Positions 25,482-33,671 of a stretch of 47,032 nucleotides of DNA are shown here, in pieces. The position numbers were made by a program, and so were the translations under genes. The notes beneath the pieces are model-generated. The model had not been told where the DNA came from and did not search any database. It saw nothing but the letters and a program-made list of their open reading frames with translations. Numbering within the stretch: position 1 is the stretch's first letter; each line of letters starts with the position of its first letter. This stretch comes from Acidisoma sp. L85 (GTDB taxonomy: Bacteria; Pseudomonadota; Alphaproteobacteria; Acetobacterales; Acetobacteraceae): positions 396,942-443,973 of the forward strand of contig NZ_LMUQ01000026.1 in assembly GCF_009765865.1 (NCBI RefSeq), given 5' to 3'.

Positions 25482-28451
25482 TTACGCCTTGATCTTCCGC
25501 CGTGGCTTGGCCTTTGGCGGCTCCGCAGCGGCCTGCGATTTCAGCCGCACCACGCGCGGCATTATTGGACCGCAGCGGCCTTCGCGGAGGCGGTGGTCCC
25601 GGCCGACGAGTTCCAGCGCCGGATTGTAGTACGGATCCCCCTCGCGCAGCAGTGTGTTCCACTCGTCCCGCAACCGCTGGTCGTCCTTCGGGTGCTTCAG
25701 CGCCGAGCGCGCGATGCGCGTCACGGATTCATGGTGGTAGAGGATGGTGCGGCCATCATAGAGAATCTTGTAGCCCGCGCGGCCGATGCGCAGGCAGAGG
25801 TCGGTGTCGTTGAAACCGACGGCGAAGGTCTCGTCGAAGCCGGCAACCTCGGCGAATACGCTCGTCCGCATCATCATGCAGGCAGCGGTAACGGCTGAGA
25901 AATCGCGCAGCGCGGTCAGCGAGGCGTTGTAGCCAAGGGCGCGCTGCCCCTCCCCTTCCCAGACGTCATCGAAGCGCAGGGCGTGGTCGGCGAGGCCATT
26001 GATGCCGACCACAACCCCTGCATGCTGGACGCGCTTGTCCGGATACATGAGAAGGGCGCCAACGGCGCCGACCTCCGGTCGTGCGGCGATCGACCGCAGC
26101 CGTTGCAGCCAACCCGAGTCGATCGCCTCCACGTCGTTGTTCAGAAGCAGCACGAAGGCCGCGCCTTTGCCGTGCGTCCGCACCGCGAGGTTGTTCATGG
26201 CGGCGTAGTTGAAGGCGCCTTTGTAGGGCATGACGATGTGCCGCTCGGCGAGCTGTGCCAGGTAGCGCTTGGCGCGCGGCTCCTTGGACTGGTGGTCGAT
26301 CACCACGAGCCGGTAAGCCTCTACCGGAACCGTGCGCTCGATCGATTCGACGCATTGGCGCAGCACATCGACGCCGTCCTTGGTCGGGATCACGATGAGC
26401 ACCAGCCCGCCAGGATCCAGCCAGGCGACCTCGAACTGGTTGAATTCGGGCGCGGCGCTGGCGATCGCGGTCGGTTGAATGCGGTCGAGATGGCGCTGGA
26501 TCGCCGCGGTGGTAGCTGCCATCACCTCGTCGCGCTTACCATGCCCGGTGCTGCCGCCATGGGTGCGCCAGCGATACAGCACGCGCGGCACATGGGCGAC
26601 GGCGCTGGATTCCTCGATCACTCGCAGGACGAAATCGACATCGGCCGAGATCCGCAGCGAGTCGTCGAAACCGACGCGCTGCGCCACTTCGCGCCGCACC
26701 GCGACGAGATGCACGAAATAGGGATGCGACAGATAGTAGTCGTGGCTAAAGGCGGGCCGGGCACGCACGGCCAAAACTCTCGCGGAGTCCTCGCCGGTGA
26801 TCGCCTCGTCGCTGTAGATCAGGTCTGCGTCGGTCTGCTTCGCCGTCATGACGAGTTGATAGACCGCGTCAGGTTCCAGCACGTCGTCGTGGTCCATCAG
26901 CGCGACGAACGGCAGCGTGGCAGCCGCGATGCCGAGGTTGGTGGCGCCAGCGACGCCAAGGTTGCGTGGCGAGCTGATGACGCGGATGCGGGGCTCGGTT
27001 AGCGCGAACCAGTTGAGCACGAAGGCAACTTGCGGCTCGGTCGAGGCGTCATCGACGCAGATCAATTCCCAGCGCTCGCACCATTGTGTGCAGACACTAC
27101 GCAGTGCCTCGATGAGCCACTCGCGCTTAGTGTTGTGGATGGGCATGACGAGGCTGACGCCACCGCCCTCGGTGCGGCGCGCGACGAGCTTGCGCAGCCG
27201 GGCGAGCGCGGCAGGCGCGATGCCGCGATCCGGTGCGAGATAGGTTGCCTCGTTCGGGTTGAGACGGGGTTGCAGCGGGCCGCCGTTCAGGAATGTCGGC
27301 GTGCCCTCGACGCGAACGCGGATGTCCTTGCCGAGGAGACTGTGCAGGGGCTCGCTGAAGATGATTCGGAAGCCGCAGCGCTCGGTTGGCCAGCCCGCTT
27401 CCAACACATCGCGCCGCAGGCCATTGGCGGTCGCGCGACCGACGACGCGGTTCTCACAAAGCGCCTCGACCATGCAGGGCACGTCGGGTTGCGAGAGGTC
27501 CGTCACCCAGCCGCAGGCACTATCGCCATCGATCGTGTCGAAGAGGCCGCGGATCGTGGCCGAGACGCTAATCCTGAGCGGACTATTGACCAGGTTGATT
27601 CCTGTGTCCGCCAGAACGATTGAGATTTCTTCCCCGTCGGTGACGCTGCCGAAGGCGCCCGTCGGGAAATGGAAGCCACAATGCGTTGCCGCGACGCCGA
27701 TGCTCGCGAGGTCTGGGCGCGGGTGGTCCGCCGTGACCGTCGCGAGGACGCGATCACCCACCTGAGCCGCGATTTGCAATCGTCGGTCGGGGTCATTGAG
27801 ATCGGCGGCCCAACCGGTGAGCGCTTCCTGCGAGGCATGCTCGACATAGCCGACGAGGTTGACGTGCTGTTTGCCGATGGTGATGGCGGGATCGATCCGC
27901 CAGCCGCCGATTTCCAGAGTTACCGCGGCACCGCCGGGAACCGACGCAAAACTCCGCAGCGGGAGCACGACGCGGTAAAGCGCCCTGCCTTGATCGCCCG
28001 GCGCGGCTTCGGACCGAGCGATGCCGTCCACGGCTAGAACATTGTCGTCCGTCATGCCGCGAATTTGGAGCCGGGACAGCAGGCGGCTTGCCAGAGAGAC
28101 CTCCAGCGACAGATTGCCACCGGCGACAACGACGGCCCGCTCGACCCGAGGGGCGATGATCGATGCGAGCCGCAGGGGCTCCGCGAGCAAGGGCGCACCC
28201 GTAGCGGCATCGCGAAAGTTGAGGAAACCGGGCAGCTTCTCTCCGGCGACCGGGATGCGCATCTCCGCGCCCGCGCGCTGCGGGGACAGAGTTGCGACGG
28301 GCTGCCCATCCAGCAGAGCCAGCATGCGTGGGGGCAGCCTCGTCTCGGGAGGCCATGTCAGCGTCAGGCACTCGGCCGCGCTTTGCACGACTGGCGCGTC
28401 GATGGGCTTTTCGCGCGTGGCGAGGCCCGGGGAAAGCGGTGTTGGCGGCAA
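25482..28451 (-). CDS. Large bifunctional GT2 glycosyltransferase with N-terminal beta domains
   Basis: The 989-residue protein has two GT-A glycosyltransferase modules. The first (about 428-660) has SLVMPIHNTKREWL, LICVDDASTEP, LGVAGATNLGI and the DHDD metal motif near residue 517. The second (about 682-960) has LIVIPTKDGVDVLRQC, VVIDHQSKE, FNYAAMNNLAV, LLLNNDVE and the acceptor-side ED-equivalent VGFNDTDLCLR. Ahead of them, residues about 194-265 and 297-395 are two copies of a beta-rich unit (GWAADLNDPDRRL... and GWVTDLSQPDVPC..., each ending CGF.F). This unit is common in alphaproteobacterial glycosyltransferases and perhaps binds carbohydrate. I start at the TTG at 28451, which has GGAGGT six bases upstream; the frame is open to 28550, and a GTG at 28388 is an alternative. 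The C-terminus is basic (PRRKIKA). Likely role: surface polysaccharide assembly. Confidence 0.85.
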   Translation of the reverse strand: MPPTPLSPGLATREKPIDAPVVQSAAECLTLTWPPETRLPPRMLALLDGQPVATLSPQRAGAEMRIPVAGEKLPGFLNFRDAATGAPLLAEPLRLASIIAPRVERAVVVAGGNLSLEVSLASRLLSRLQIRGMTDDNVLAVDGIARSEAAPGDQGRALYRVVLPLRSFASVPGGAAVTLEIGGWRIDPAITIGKQHVNLVGYVEHASQEALTGWAADLNDPDRRLQIAAQVGDRVLATVTADHPRPDLASIGVAATHCGFHFPTGAFGSVTDGEEISIVLADTGINLVNSPLRISVSATIRGLFDTIDGDSACGWVTDLSQPDVPCMVEALCENRVVGRATANGLRRDVLEAGWPTERCGFRIIFSEPLHSLLGKDIRVRVEGTPTFLNGGPLQPRLNPNEATYLAPDRGIAPAALARLRKLVARRTEGGGVSLVMPIHNTKREWLIEALRSVCTQWCERWELICVDDASTEPQVAFVLNWFALTEPRIRVISSPRNLGVAGATNLGIAAATLPFVALMDHDDVLEPDAVYQLVMTAKQTDADLIYSDEAITGEDSARVLAVRARPAFSHDYYLSHPYFVHLVAVRREVAQRVGFDDSLRISADVDFVLRVIEESSAVAHVPRVLYRWRTHGGSTGHGKRDEVMAATTAAIQRHLDRIQPTAIASAAPEFNQFEVAWLDPGGLVLIVIPTKDGVDVLRQCVESIERTVPVEAYRLVVIDHQSKEPRAKRYLAQLAERHIVMPYKGAFNYAAMNNLAVRTHGKGAAFVLLLNNDVEAIDSGWLQRLRSIAARPEVGAVGALLMYPDKRVQHAGVVVGINGLADHALRFDDVWEGEGQRALGYNASLTALRDFSAVTAACMMMRTSVFAEVAGFDETFAVGFNDTDLCLRIGRAGYKILYDGRTILYHHESVTRIARSALKHPKDDQRLRDEWNTLLREGDPYYNPALELVGRDHRLREGRCGPIMPRVVRLKSQAAAEPPKAKPRRKIKA

Positions 28452-28682
28452 GCGCGACCTCCGTCGGAACCCGTCTATCCCTCGCCCGCAGGCGATTGCG
28501 CAACCTCTCCCTTCGCCGCCGCGACGGCGCACGCCTGGCGGCTTAGCCAAGCTGCTGGACTAGGAAGATAATTTTGCCAGAGAAATGGATGAGGCGGATA
28601 AGGGCCTGGGATCAAAGACCGGCTCGGCGCTAGGCAAGGCGCACCACCGGAAGCTGGGCAAGCCGCGACTCGGGGGCCAGGT

Positions 28683-28720
28683 GACGCTCTTCCCTGCCCG
28701 AACGGGTTGAGAAGAGCGTC
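28683..28720. other. Long hairpin downstream of the exported Pro/Gly-rich protein
   Basis: GACGCTCTTC (28683-28692) and GAAGAGCGTC (28711-28720) are perfect 10-bp arms, with a further CCCG/CGGG pair inside (28697-28706). It starts 18 bp after the stop of the minus-strand gene 28738-29307. No T-run follows on either strand, so it may be a Rho-dependent or mRNA-stabilising structure rather than an intrinsic terminator. Confidence 0.55.
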
Positions 28721-28737
28721 GGTGGCAGCGTGCAGCG

Positions 28738-29307
28738 TCAGCCGATGCGGTTGATGCGGCCGCTATGGGGATCGATGGCGAAACGCGCGATGACCCCGCC
28801 ATCGCTCGTGGCATAGGCGAAGGCGATGGTGCCGTCGGCCTGGCCGGCGACATCCGTCACCTTCCAGTCGTGATTGCCTTTGGAGAGCAGGATCGCCTGA
28901 GCAAGGATCTGTACGTCAGCGACGCTGAGGTGCTTGTCGCGTTGCGGGTAGATCAGACCCCAGGTCACGATCTCATGATGGATACGTTGGATGAGGCCGC
29001 GCATCGGCGGCCGCATGCCCCCCGGCCCCATGCCGGGACCGCCGGGACCGCCGGGACCGACCCAGCTCGCGGGACCACCCGGAGCAGGCGGGGGCGGCGG
29101 TGCATCTTGGCCAGGCGCGCCGGCATCGGCAAGAAGCATGCCGACCGGTGTGCCGGAGGGCGAGCCCAGCCGCGCTTGTGGCACGGTGGGTGCGGCGGCT
29201 GCCGCCGGCGCGGCTGGCTCGGACGACTGAGCGCGAGCGGAGTAGCCTTCCAGTGTCGCGCCGCCCAGCGCGAGGGTAATAATGAGCGCAGTCCCGAAAC
29301 GTCCCAT
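28738..29307 (-). CDS. Exported Pro/Gly-rich protein next to a two-component system
   Basis: The 189-residue protein has a signal peptide ending near SARAQ (residue 27). A long low-complexity region rich in Ala, Pro and Gly follows (about 29-105, including PPPPPAPGGP and GGPGGPGMGPGG). The C-terminal domain, about 80 residues, is folded: IHHEIVTWGLIYPQRDKHLSV, then GTIAFAYATSDGGVIARFAIDP. The last part resembles a PepSY-like beta hairpin (inference). It is divergent from the response regulator at 29443 with 135 bp between. Small exported proteins beside OmpR/EnvZ pairs are often targets or modulators of the sensor, but nothing here proves it. Confidence 0.75.
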   Translation of the reverse strand: MGRFGTALIITLALGGATLEGYSARAQSSEPAAPAAAAAPTVPQARLGSPSGTPVGMLLADAGAPGQDAPPPPPAPGGPASWVGPGGPGGPGMGPGGMRPPMRGLIQRIHHEIVTWGLIYPQRDKHLSVADVQILAQAILLSKGNHDWKVTDVAGQADGTIAFAYATSDGGVIARFAIDPHSGRINRIG

Positions 29308-29442
29308 GAAGGGCTCCTTTGTCTATCGACCAGGCAAAGCTGGCGCCGCTCGGTGTCGGCTTTCGGTCCTGAACGCGACAAATTGCAACAGTGCACGCCA
29401 GCTACTGCCAATCCTTAAGCCGCCGACCTATACCTGCAAGTC

Positions 29443-30168
29443 ATGGAGACTCGCCCGCATCTATTAGTCGTGGACGACGATCGCGAAATTCGCGATCTGT
29501 TGACACGCTTTCTTGAGAAGAGCGGCTTTAGGATCACTGCGGTCAGAGACTCGCGGGAGGCCCGGCGGGCCTGGACCCGCGGCGCCTTTCACCTTGTCGT
29601 GCTCGACCTCATGCTCCCCGGCGAGAACGGCCTCGATCTGGCCCGCTGGCTGCGTGACCAGGAGGACGTGCCGATCGTCGTCCTCAGCGCGATGGGCGAG
29701 GAGACCGACCGCATCATCGGCCTGGAGCTGGGGGCTGACGACTATATCGCCAAGCCATTCAACCCGCGCGAACTCATGGCCCGGATCCGCGCCGTGATGC
29801 GCCGCGCGCACGACAGCGGCGAATCGCCGGCGCCAGGGGAGCGCGTCGCGCGCCCCGTGACATTCGCGGGATGGACTTTGGAGCCATCGCGGCGTCGGCT
29901 GCTGAACCCGGATGGCGTCGAGGTGCCGCTGACCGGCGGCGAATACGATCTCCTCATCGCAATGCTGGATCGCGCCAACCGCGTGCTCACCCGCGACATG
30001 CTGCTCGACCTGCTGCGTGGGCGGCAGGCGGGGCCCTTCGATCGCGCCATCGACGTCGCCATCAGCCGGTTGCGCCGCAAGCTCGACGACCAAGGACGTG
30101 GCGGGCAGATCATCAAGACGGTGCGTGGGGGCGGCTATGTCTTGGCGACGACGGTGGACCGGCTGTAA
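29443..30168 (+). CDS. OmpR-family response regulator
   Basis: The 241-residue protein has a receiver domain (about 5-118) with the acidic pair D11/D12, the phosphoacceptor D55 in VVLDLMLPGENG, S82 and K104 in YIAKPFNPRE. A winged-helix OmpR DNA-binding domain follows (about 142-237): LTGGEYDLLIAMLDRANRVLTRDMLLDLL, AIDVAISRLRRKL and TVRGGGYVL. It has the EnvZ/OmpR-type layout and receives phosphate from the kinase encoded directly downstream. Target genes are unknown; the divergent exported protein and the coupled GT4 gene are the first candidates. Confidence 0.95.
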   Translation: METRPHLLVVDDDREIRDLLTRFLEKSGFRITAVRDSREARRAWTRGAFHLVVLDLMLPGENGLDLARWLRDQEDVPIVVLSAMGEETDRIIGLELGADDYIAKPFNPRELMARIRAVMRRAHDSGESPAPGERVARPVTFAGWTLEPSRRRLLNPDGVEVPLTGGEYDLLIAMLDRANRVLTRDMLLDLLRGRQAGPFDRAIDVAISRLRRKLDDQGRGGQIIKTVRGGGYVLATTVDRL

Positions 30169-30178
30169 CCATCTGCTG

Positions 30179-31555
30179 GTGACCGCGCAGACCAACGCCC
30201 GCCGCTCCCTACGTCTCTGGCCCCGCAGCCTCGCGGCGCGGACAGCGCTTGTCGTGATCCTCGGCCTTGTCGTCGTGCAGTGCCTGGGCCTCGGCATCCA
30301 TACGCTCGACCGGAACGAGTTCGTCCGTGCCGCCGAGCTGCGCGGCCAGACCCTGCGGATCATGACGATCTATCGGGACCTGGTGGATGTGCCCGCTGAG
30401 GCCCGCCAGACCCGGCTGGCGAAGCTGGTGCTGCCGCGCAACTTCGCAGCCCTCGTGGCGCCCACTCCGGACACGAAGTCCAAGAGTGCCTTCCCGGCGC
30501 CCCCGTCGCTCCGCCGCAGCGTGCTGGTCAATATCGCCGGCTTCCCGTTGCCCCCCGAGTTCCGGCCACGGCGGATCCAGCTCATGGCGGATCCGGACCA
30601 TCGGTTGCAGATCACCGCGCTGCAAATGCCGCATGGCACAGACTGGCTGATCGTCTCGAGCCCATTGCCGCGCCCTGATGCGCTGCAAGGGCCGGCCTTC
30701 CTCGCCGCCTTCCTCGTGATGACCGTGCTCGCGGCGCTGTTGACAATCTGGGCCGTTCGCCGCCTGACCGCTCCGGTTCGTACCCTCGCCGAAGCCGCCG
30801 AGCGCCTGGGGCGCGATGTCAATGCCCCGCCTTTGCCCGAGGATGGACCGCTCGAGGTCGCGGCCGCCGCTGCCGCCTTCAACACGATGGCGAGCCGCAT
30901 CCGCCGCTTCATCGAGGACCGGACGTTGCTGCTGACGGCCATCGGTCACGACCTGCGGACACCGATCACCCGCATGCGGTTGCGCGCCGAGTTCATGGAA
31001 GACGACGAGCAGCGCGCGAAGATGCTGAATGACCTGGACGAGATGGAGGCCATGGTCTCCGCCACCCTCACCTTCGGGCGCAATGCGAGTTCCGCCGAAC
31101 CGCTCTCGCCGGTCGATCTTCCCGAACTTATCCGCACCGTGCTCGACGAGGCGGGTGACGCGGCGCCCGAAACGATCGACCGGCTGAGTTACGAAGGGCC
31201 GGACCATCTGACCGCCCAGTTGCGCGGGCGTTCTTTCAAGCGGGTCCTCACCAATCTCGTCTCCAATGCTCTGAAATACGGCGACAGCGCGAAGGTCCGG
31301 CTGCTCCTGCCGAAGGAAGGCAGCGATATGCTGCGCGTCGAGGTTCTGGATACGGGCCCTGGGATCCCGCTCGATGACATGGAGCGGGTGATGCAGCCTT
31401 TCCAAAGGCTGGAAACGAGCCGCAATCGCGAGACTGGCGGCGTCGGCCTCGGGCTGACGATCGCAAGAGACATCAGCCGCGCCCATGGTGGCGACCTTGT
31501 GCTGGCCAACCGGGCGGAGGGCGGCGCACGGGTTACAGTCACCCTGCCGGCATGA
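30179..31555 (+). CDS. EnvZ-type sensor histidine kinase
   Basis: The 458-residue inner-membrane kinase has TM1 at about residues 20-40 (ARTALVVILGLVVVQ). A periplasmic domain of about 130 residues is followed by TM2 near 178-195, a HAMP linker (RRLTAPVRTLAEAAERLG), and the DHp helix with phosphoacceptor H257 in IGHDLRTPITRMRLR. The ATPase domain has an N box NLVSNALKYG near 359, then DTGPGIP and GGVGLGLTIARDIS. I start at the GTG at 30179, ten bases after the regulator stop. An ATG at 30137 with a G-rich leader would overlap the regulator and add 14 residues. The 3' end overlaps the GT4 gene by four bases (ATGA). Confidence 0.92.
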   Translation: MTAQTNARRSLRLWPRSLAARTALVVILGLVVVQCLGLGIHTLDRNEFVRAAELRGQTLRIMTIYRDLVDVPAEARQTRLAKLVLPRNFAALVAPTPDTKSKSAFPAPPSLRRSVLVNIAGFPLPPEFRPRRIQLMADPDHRLQITALQMPHGTDWLIVSSPLPRPDALQGPAFLAAFLVMTVLAALLTIWAVRRLTAPVRTLAEAAERLGRDVNAPPLPEDGPLEVAAAAAAFNTMASRIRRFIEDRTLLLTAIGHDLRTPITRMRLRAEFMEDDEQRAKMLNDLDEMEAMVSATLTFGRNASSAEPLSPVDLPELIRTVLDEAGDAAPETIDRLSYEGPDHLTAQLRGRSFKRVLTNLVSNALKYGDSAKVRLLLPKEGSDMLRVEVLDTGPGIPLDDMERVMQPFQRLETSRNRETGGVGLGLTIARDISRAHGGDLVLANRAEGGARVTVTLPA

Positions 31556-32649
31556 GCCGCTCGGTTCTGGTCTATCGCGACGTCATCCTGCCAGCCTCCG
31601 AAACCGGTTTCATGCGCCGCCAGTATTGCGGCTTTACGAGGCTCCATCCCATTTGGATCGGCCGCCGCCTGACCGAATTTTCGAGCGGCTTGGATGCGCG
31701 GCGGCTGGGGGGTGAAGGCCCGCTCGGTGGCTTGCGGCGGCTTGCCTTCAAGGAGGCCGGGTTAGTGCCGGACCTGGCGGCCCTCGAAGCGTTGAAGCCG
31801 ATGGCACTGCATGCACAGTTTGGGCGCGGGGGCGCCCTGGCTTTGCCGATCGTGCAGGCGCTTGGGATCCCACTTGTCGTCACTTTCCATGGTGGGGACG
31901 CACATAAGAACACCCATTACCGCCGCTTCCCGCCGGGAGTTTTCGCTCGCCGGCTGCCGCGGTTGATCGCGCAGACGCGGTTGTTCGTTTGTGTGTCGGA
32001 AAGCGTGCGAGTCCGGCTGATCGAGCGAGGCTTCCCGCGTGAGAAGCTGGTACTCCTGCCGGTCGGCACAGAGATCCCTGAGCCTCAACCGGAGGAGCCG
32101 CGCGACGGCGTGCTGTTCGTTGGCCGGTTCGTGGAGAAAAAGGGGCTCGGGACCTTGATCGCGGCACTTCACCTCCTGCGGGCGAAGGGGCAGGAGCCGG
32201 CGGCGGTCATTGTTGGTGACGGACCGGAAGCGGCGGTGCGACGCCGCGAGGCCGAGGGGTTGGCGCGCTTGAGCTTCGTTGGCTGGCAGCCCTCCGAGGA
32301 GGTCGCGCGTTTGATGCGCCGGGCGAGGGTTCTGGTTGCGCCAAGCCTACGCGCGAGCGGCGGCGACGCTGAGGGTTTACCGAGCGTCGCAGTGGAGGCG
32401 ATGGCGCTGGGTCTGCCGGTTCTCGCGAGCGACGAGGCTGGTGTTGAGGGCGTCGTGCGGCCGGGTGAGACGGGCGAGATCGTTCCGGCGCGTGATCCGG
32501 CGGCGCTGGCGGAGGCAATCGCACACCTATTGGCCGAACCGCACACCCTCGCGGTGCTCGGCACGGCGGCGCGGCGGTTTGTCGTGCAACATCTGGATGC
32601 GCGGCGGCAGTCGGCGGCCTTAGAGGAGACGTTGCTTTCGCTCGCGTGA
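31552..32649 (+). CDS. Family 4 glycosyltransferase coupled to the kinase gene
   Basis: The 365-residue cytosolic GT-B enzyme has an N-terminal acceptor half with LHAQFGRGGALALP and VVTFHGGDAHK, as in colanic-acid-type GT4 enzymes. The C-terminal donor half has LFVGRFVEKKGLGTLI, GDGPE, SFVGWQPSEEVARLM and the GDAEGLPSVAVEAMALGLPVLA nucleotide-sugar site with the EX7E pattern. It transfers a sugar to a growing glycan or lipid-linked intermediate. Its ATG lies within the stop of the histidine kinase gene (ATGA), so it is translated with the two-component system. It ends 11 bp before the convergent ABC permease gene, with no visible terminator. Confidence 0.92.
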   Translation: MSRSVLVYRDVILPASETGFMRRQYCGFTRLHPIWIGRRLTEFSSGLDARRLGGEGPLGGLRRLAFKEAGLVPDLAALEALKPMALHAQFGRGGALALPIVQALGIPLVVTFHGGDAHKNTHYRRFPPGVFARRLPRLIAQTRLFVCVSESVRVRLIERGFPREKLVLLPVGTEIPEPQPEEPRDGVLFVGRFVEKKGLGTLIAALHLLRAKGQEPAAVIVGDGPEAAVRRREAEGLARLSFVGWQPSEEVARLMRRARVLVAPSLRASGGDAEGLPSVAVEAMALGLPVLASDEAGVEGVVRPGETGEIVPARDPAALAEAIAHLLAEPHTLAVLGTAARRFVVQHLDARRQSAALEETLLSLA

Positions 32650-32660
32650 GCGGCGAGAGC

Positions 32661-33671
32661 CTACGGCAAGCCGACGCCACGGCCGCCCGCGCGGCGCTGC
32701 TGGATGACGACGGCGATCACGAGCAAGGCGCCCTGCGCGATATCCTGCCAGAAGGAATTCACGTTCAGGATGATCAAGCCGTTCTCAAGCACCCCGAGCA
32801 GGATCACCGCCAGGATCGTGCCGACGATGGTTCCTCGCCCGCCCTGCAATGAGACGCCGCCCAGCGCCGCCGCGGTGATCGACTGAAGTTCAAGTCCCTG
32901 GCTGCCGGAAGTCGGTTGCCCCGATCCGGTGCGCGCGGTCAGCAGAATGCCGGCCAGTGCCGCGACGACGCCCACAAGCATGTAGATGCCGATGATGTAG
33001 CGGTTGAGCGGAATTCCGGCGAGCCGCGCCGCCGTCGCATTGCCGCCGACAGCGTAGATGTTGCGGCCAATATCCGTGAAGTGGAGCATGAGCTGCACCA
33101 GCAGCGCCACGAGCAGCAGAATCCAGATGAGCGCGGGAATGCCGAGGATGTCGCCCCGCGCGAGGAACACGAACAAGTGGTTCATGCCCGTATAGCCCTG
33201 CGCCCGGCCATTGGAGACCAGGTTCGCCACGCCGCGATAGGCGGCGAAGGTCGCGAGCGTCGCGATCACCGCATTCACACGGCCATAGATGATGACAACG
33301 CCGTTGAGCAGCCCGGTGCAAAGACCCAGCACCAGCGCCGCCGCGATGCCGGCAAGCGCGCTGCCGGTCGACATGAAGACCATCGCGGAGACGACGGAGG
33401 TGAGCCCCGCTTGCGATCCCACGGAAATGTCGAGGCCGCCCAGCAGCATCACCACGGTCTGCACGACCGCGAGCACACCGACGATCGCAACGGTGGTTCC
33501 GATCGTCGCGATATTGCTGGCGTAGAAGAAGTTGCTGTTCTGCACGCCGATAAAGGCGACAAGAGCCGCGAGTGCCAGCAACAGGCTGACATTCTGCACG
33601 CCGATCGTCGCCAGGGCGCGGCGGAACGTGGAAGGATGTGACACGGCCGTCTCGGCTGCGGTCGCGGTCAT
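32661..33671 (-). CDS. Sugar ABC transporter permease (RbsC/AraH type)
   Basis: The 336-residue protein has eight to ten hydrophobic segments. It shows the CUT2-family sequences VVMLLGGLDISVGSQAGLTSVVSA (the EAA-like ATPase contact region), GLCTGLLNGVVIIYGRVNAVIATLATFAAYRG and AAALGGVSLQGGRGTIVGTILAVILLGVLENGLIILNV near the end. It forms the inner-membrane channel of a monosaccharide importer. The start overlaps the stop of the ATPase gene by four bases. It is last in an operon that runs SDR, binding protein, ATPase, permease. Confidence 0.93.
   Translation of the reverse strand: MTATAAETAVSHPSTFRRALATIGVQNVSLLLALAALVAFIGVQNSNFFYASNIATIGTTVAIVGVLAVVQTVVMLLGGLDISVGSQAGLTSVVSAMVFMSTGSALAGIAAALVLGLCTGLLNGVVIIYGRVNAVIATLATFAAYRGVANLVSNGRAQGYTGMNHLFVFLARGDILGIPALIWILLLVALLVQLMLHFTDIGRNIYAVGGNATAARLAGIPLNRYIIGIYMLVGVVAALAGILLTARTGSGQPTSGSQGLELQSITAAALGGVSLQGGRGTIVGTILAVILLGVLENGLIILNVNSFWQDIAQGALLVIAVVIQQRRAGGRGVGLP

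Noticed and set aside
28452-28550. N-terminal extension of the double GT2 protein
   Set aside because: It starts with TTG without a ribosome site and is Arg/Gly-rich; the GGAGGT before 28451 gives a better start.
30017-30178. Longer N-terminus for the histidine kinase (54 residues)
   Set aside because: It would read a second frame through the DNA-binding domain of the response regulator and gives an Arg/Ser-rich non-conserved sequence.
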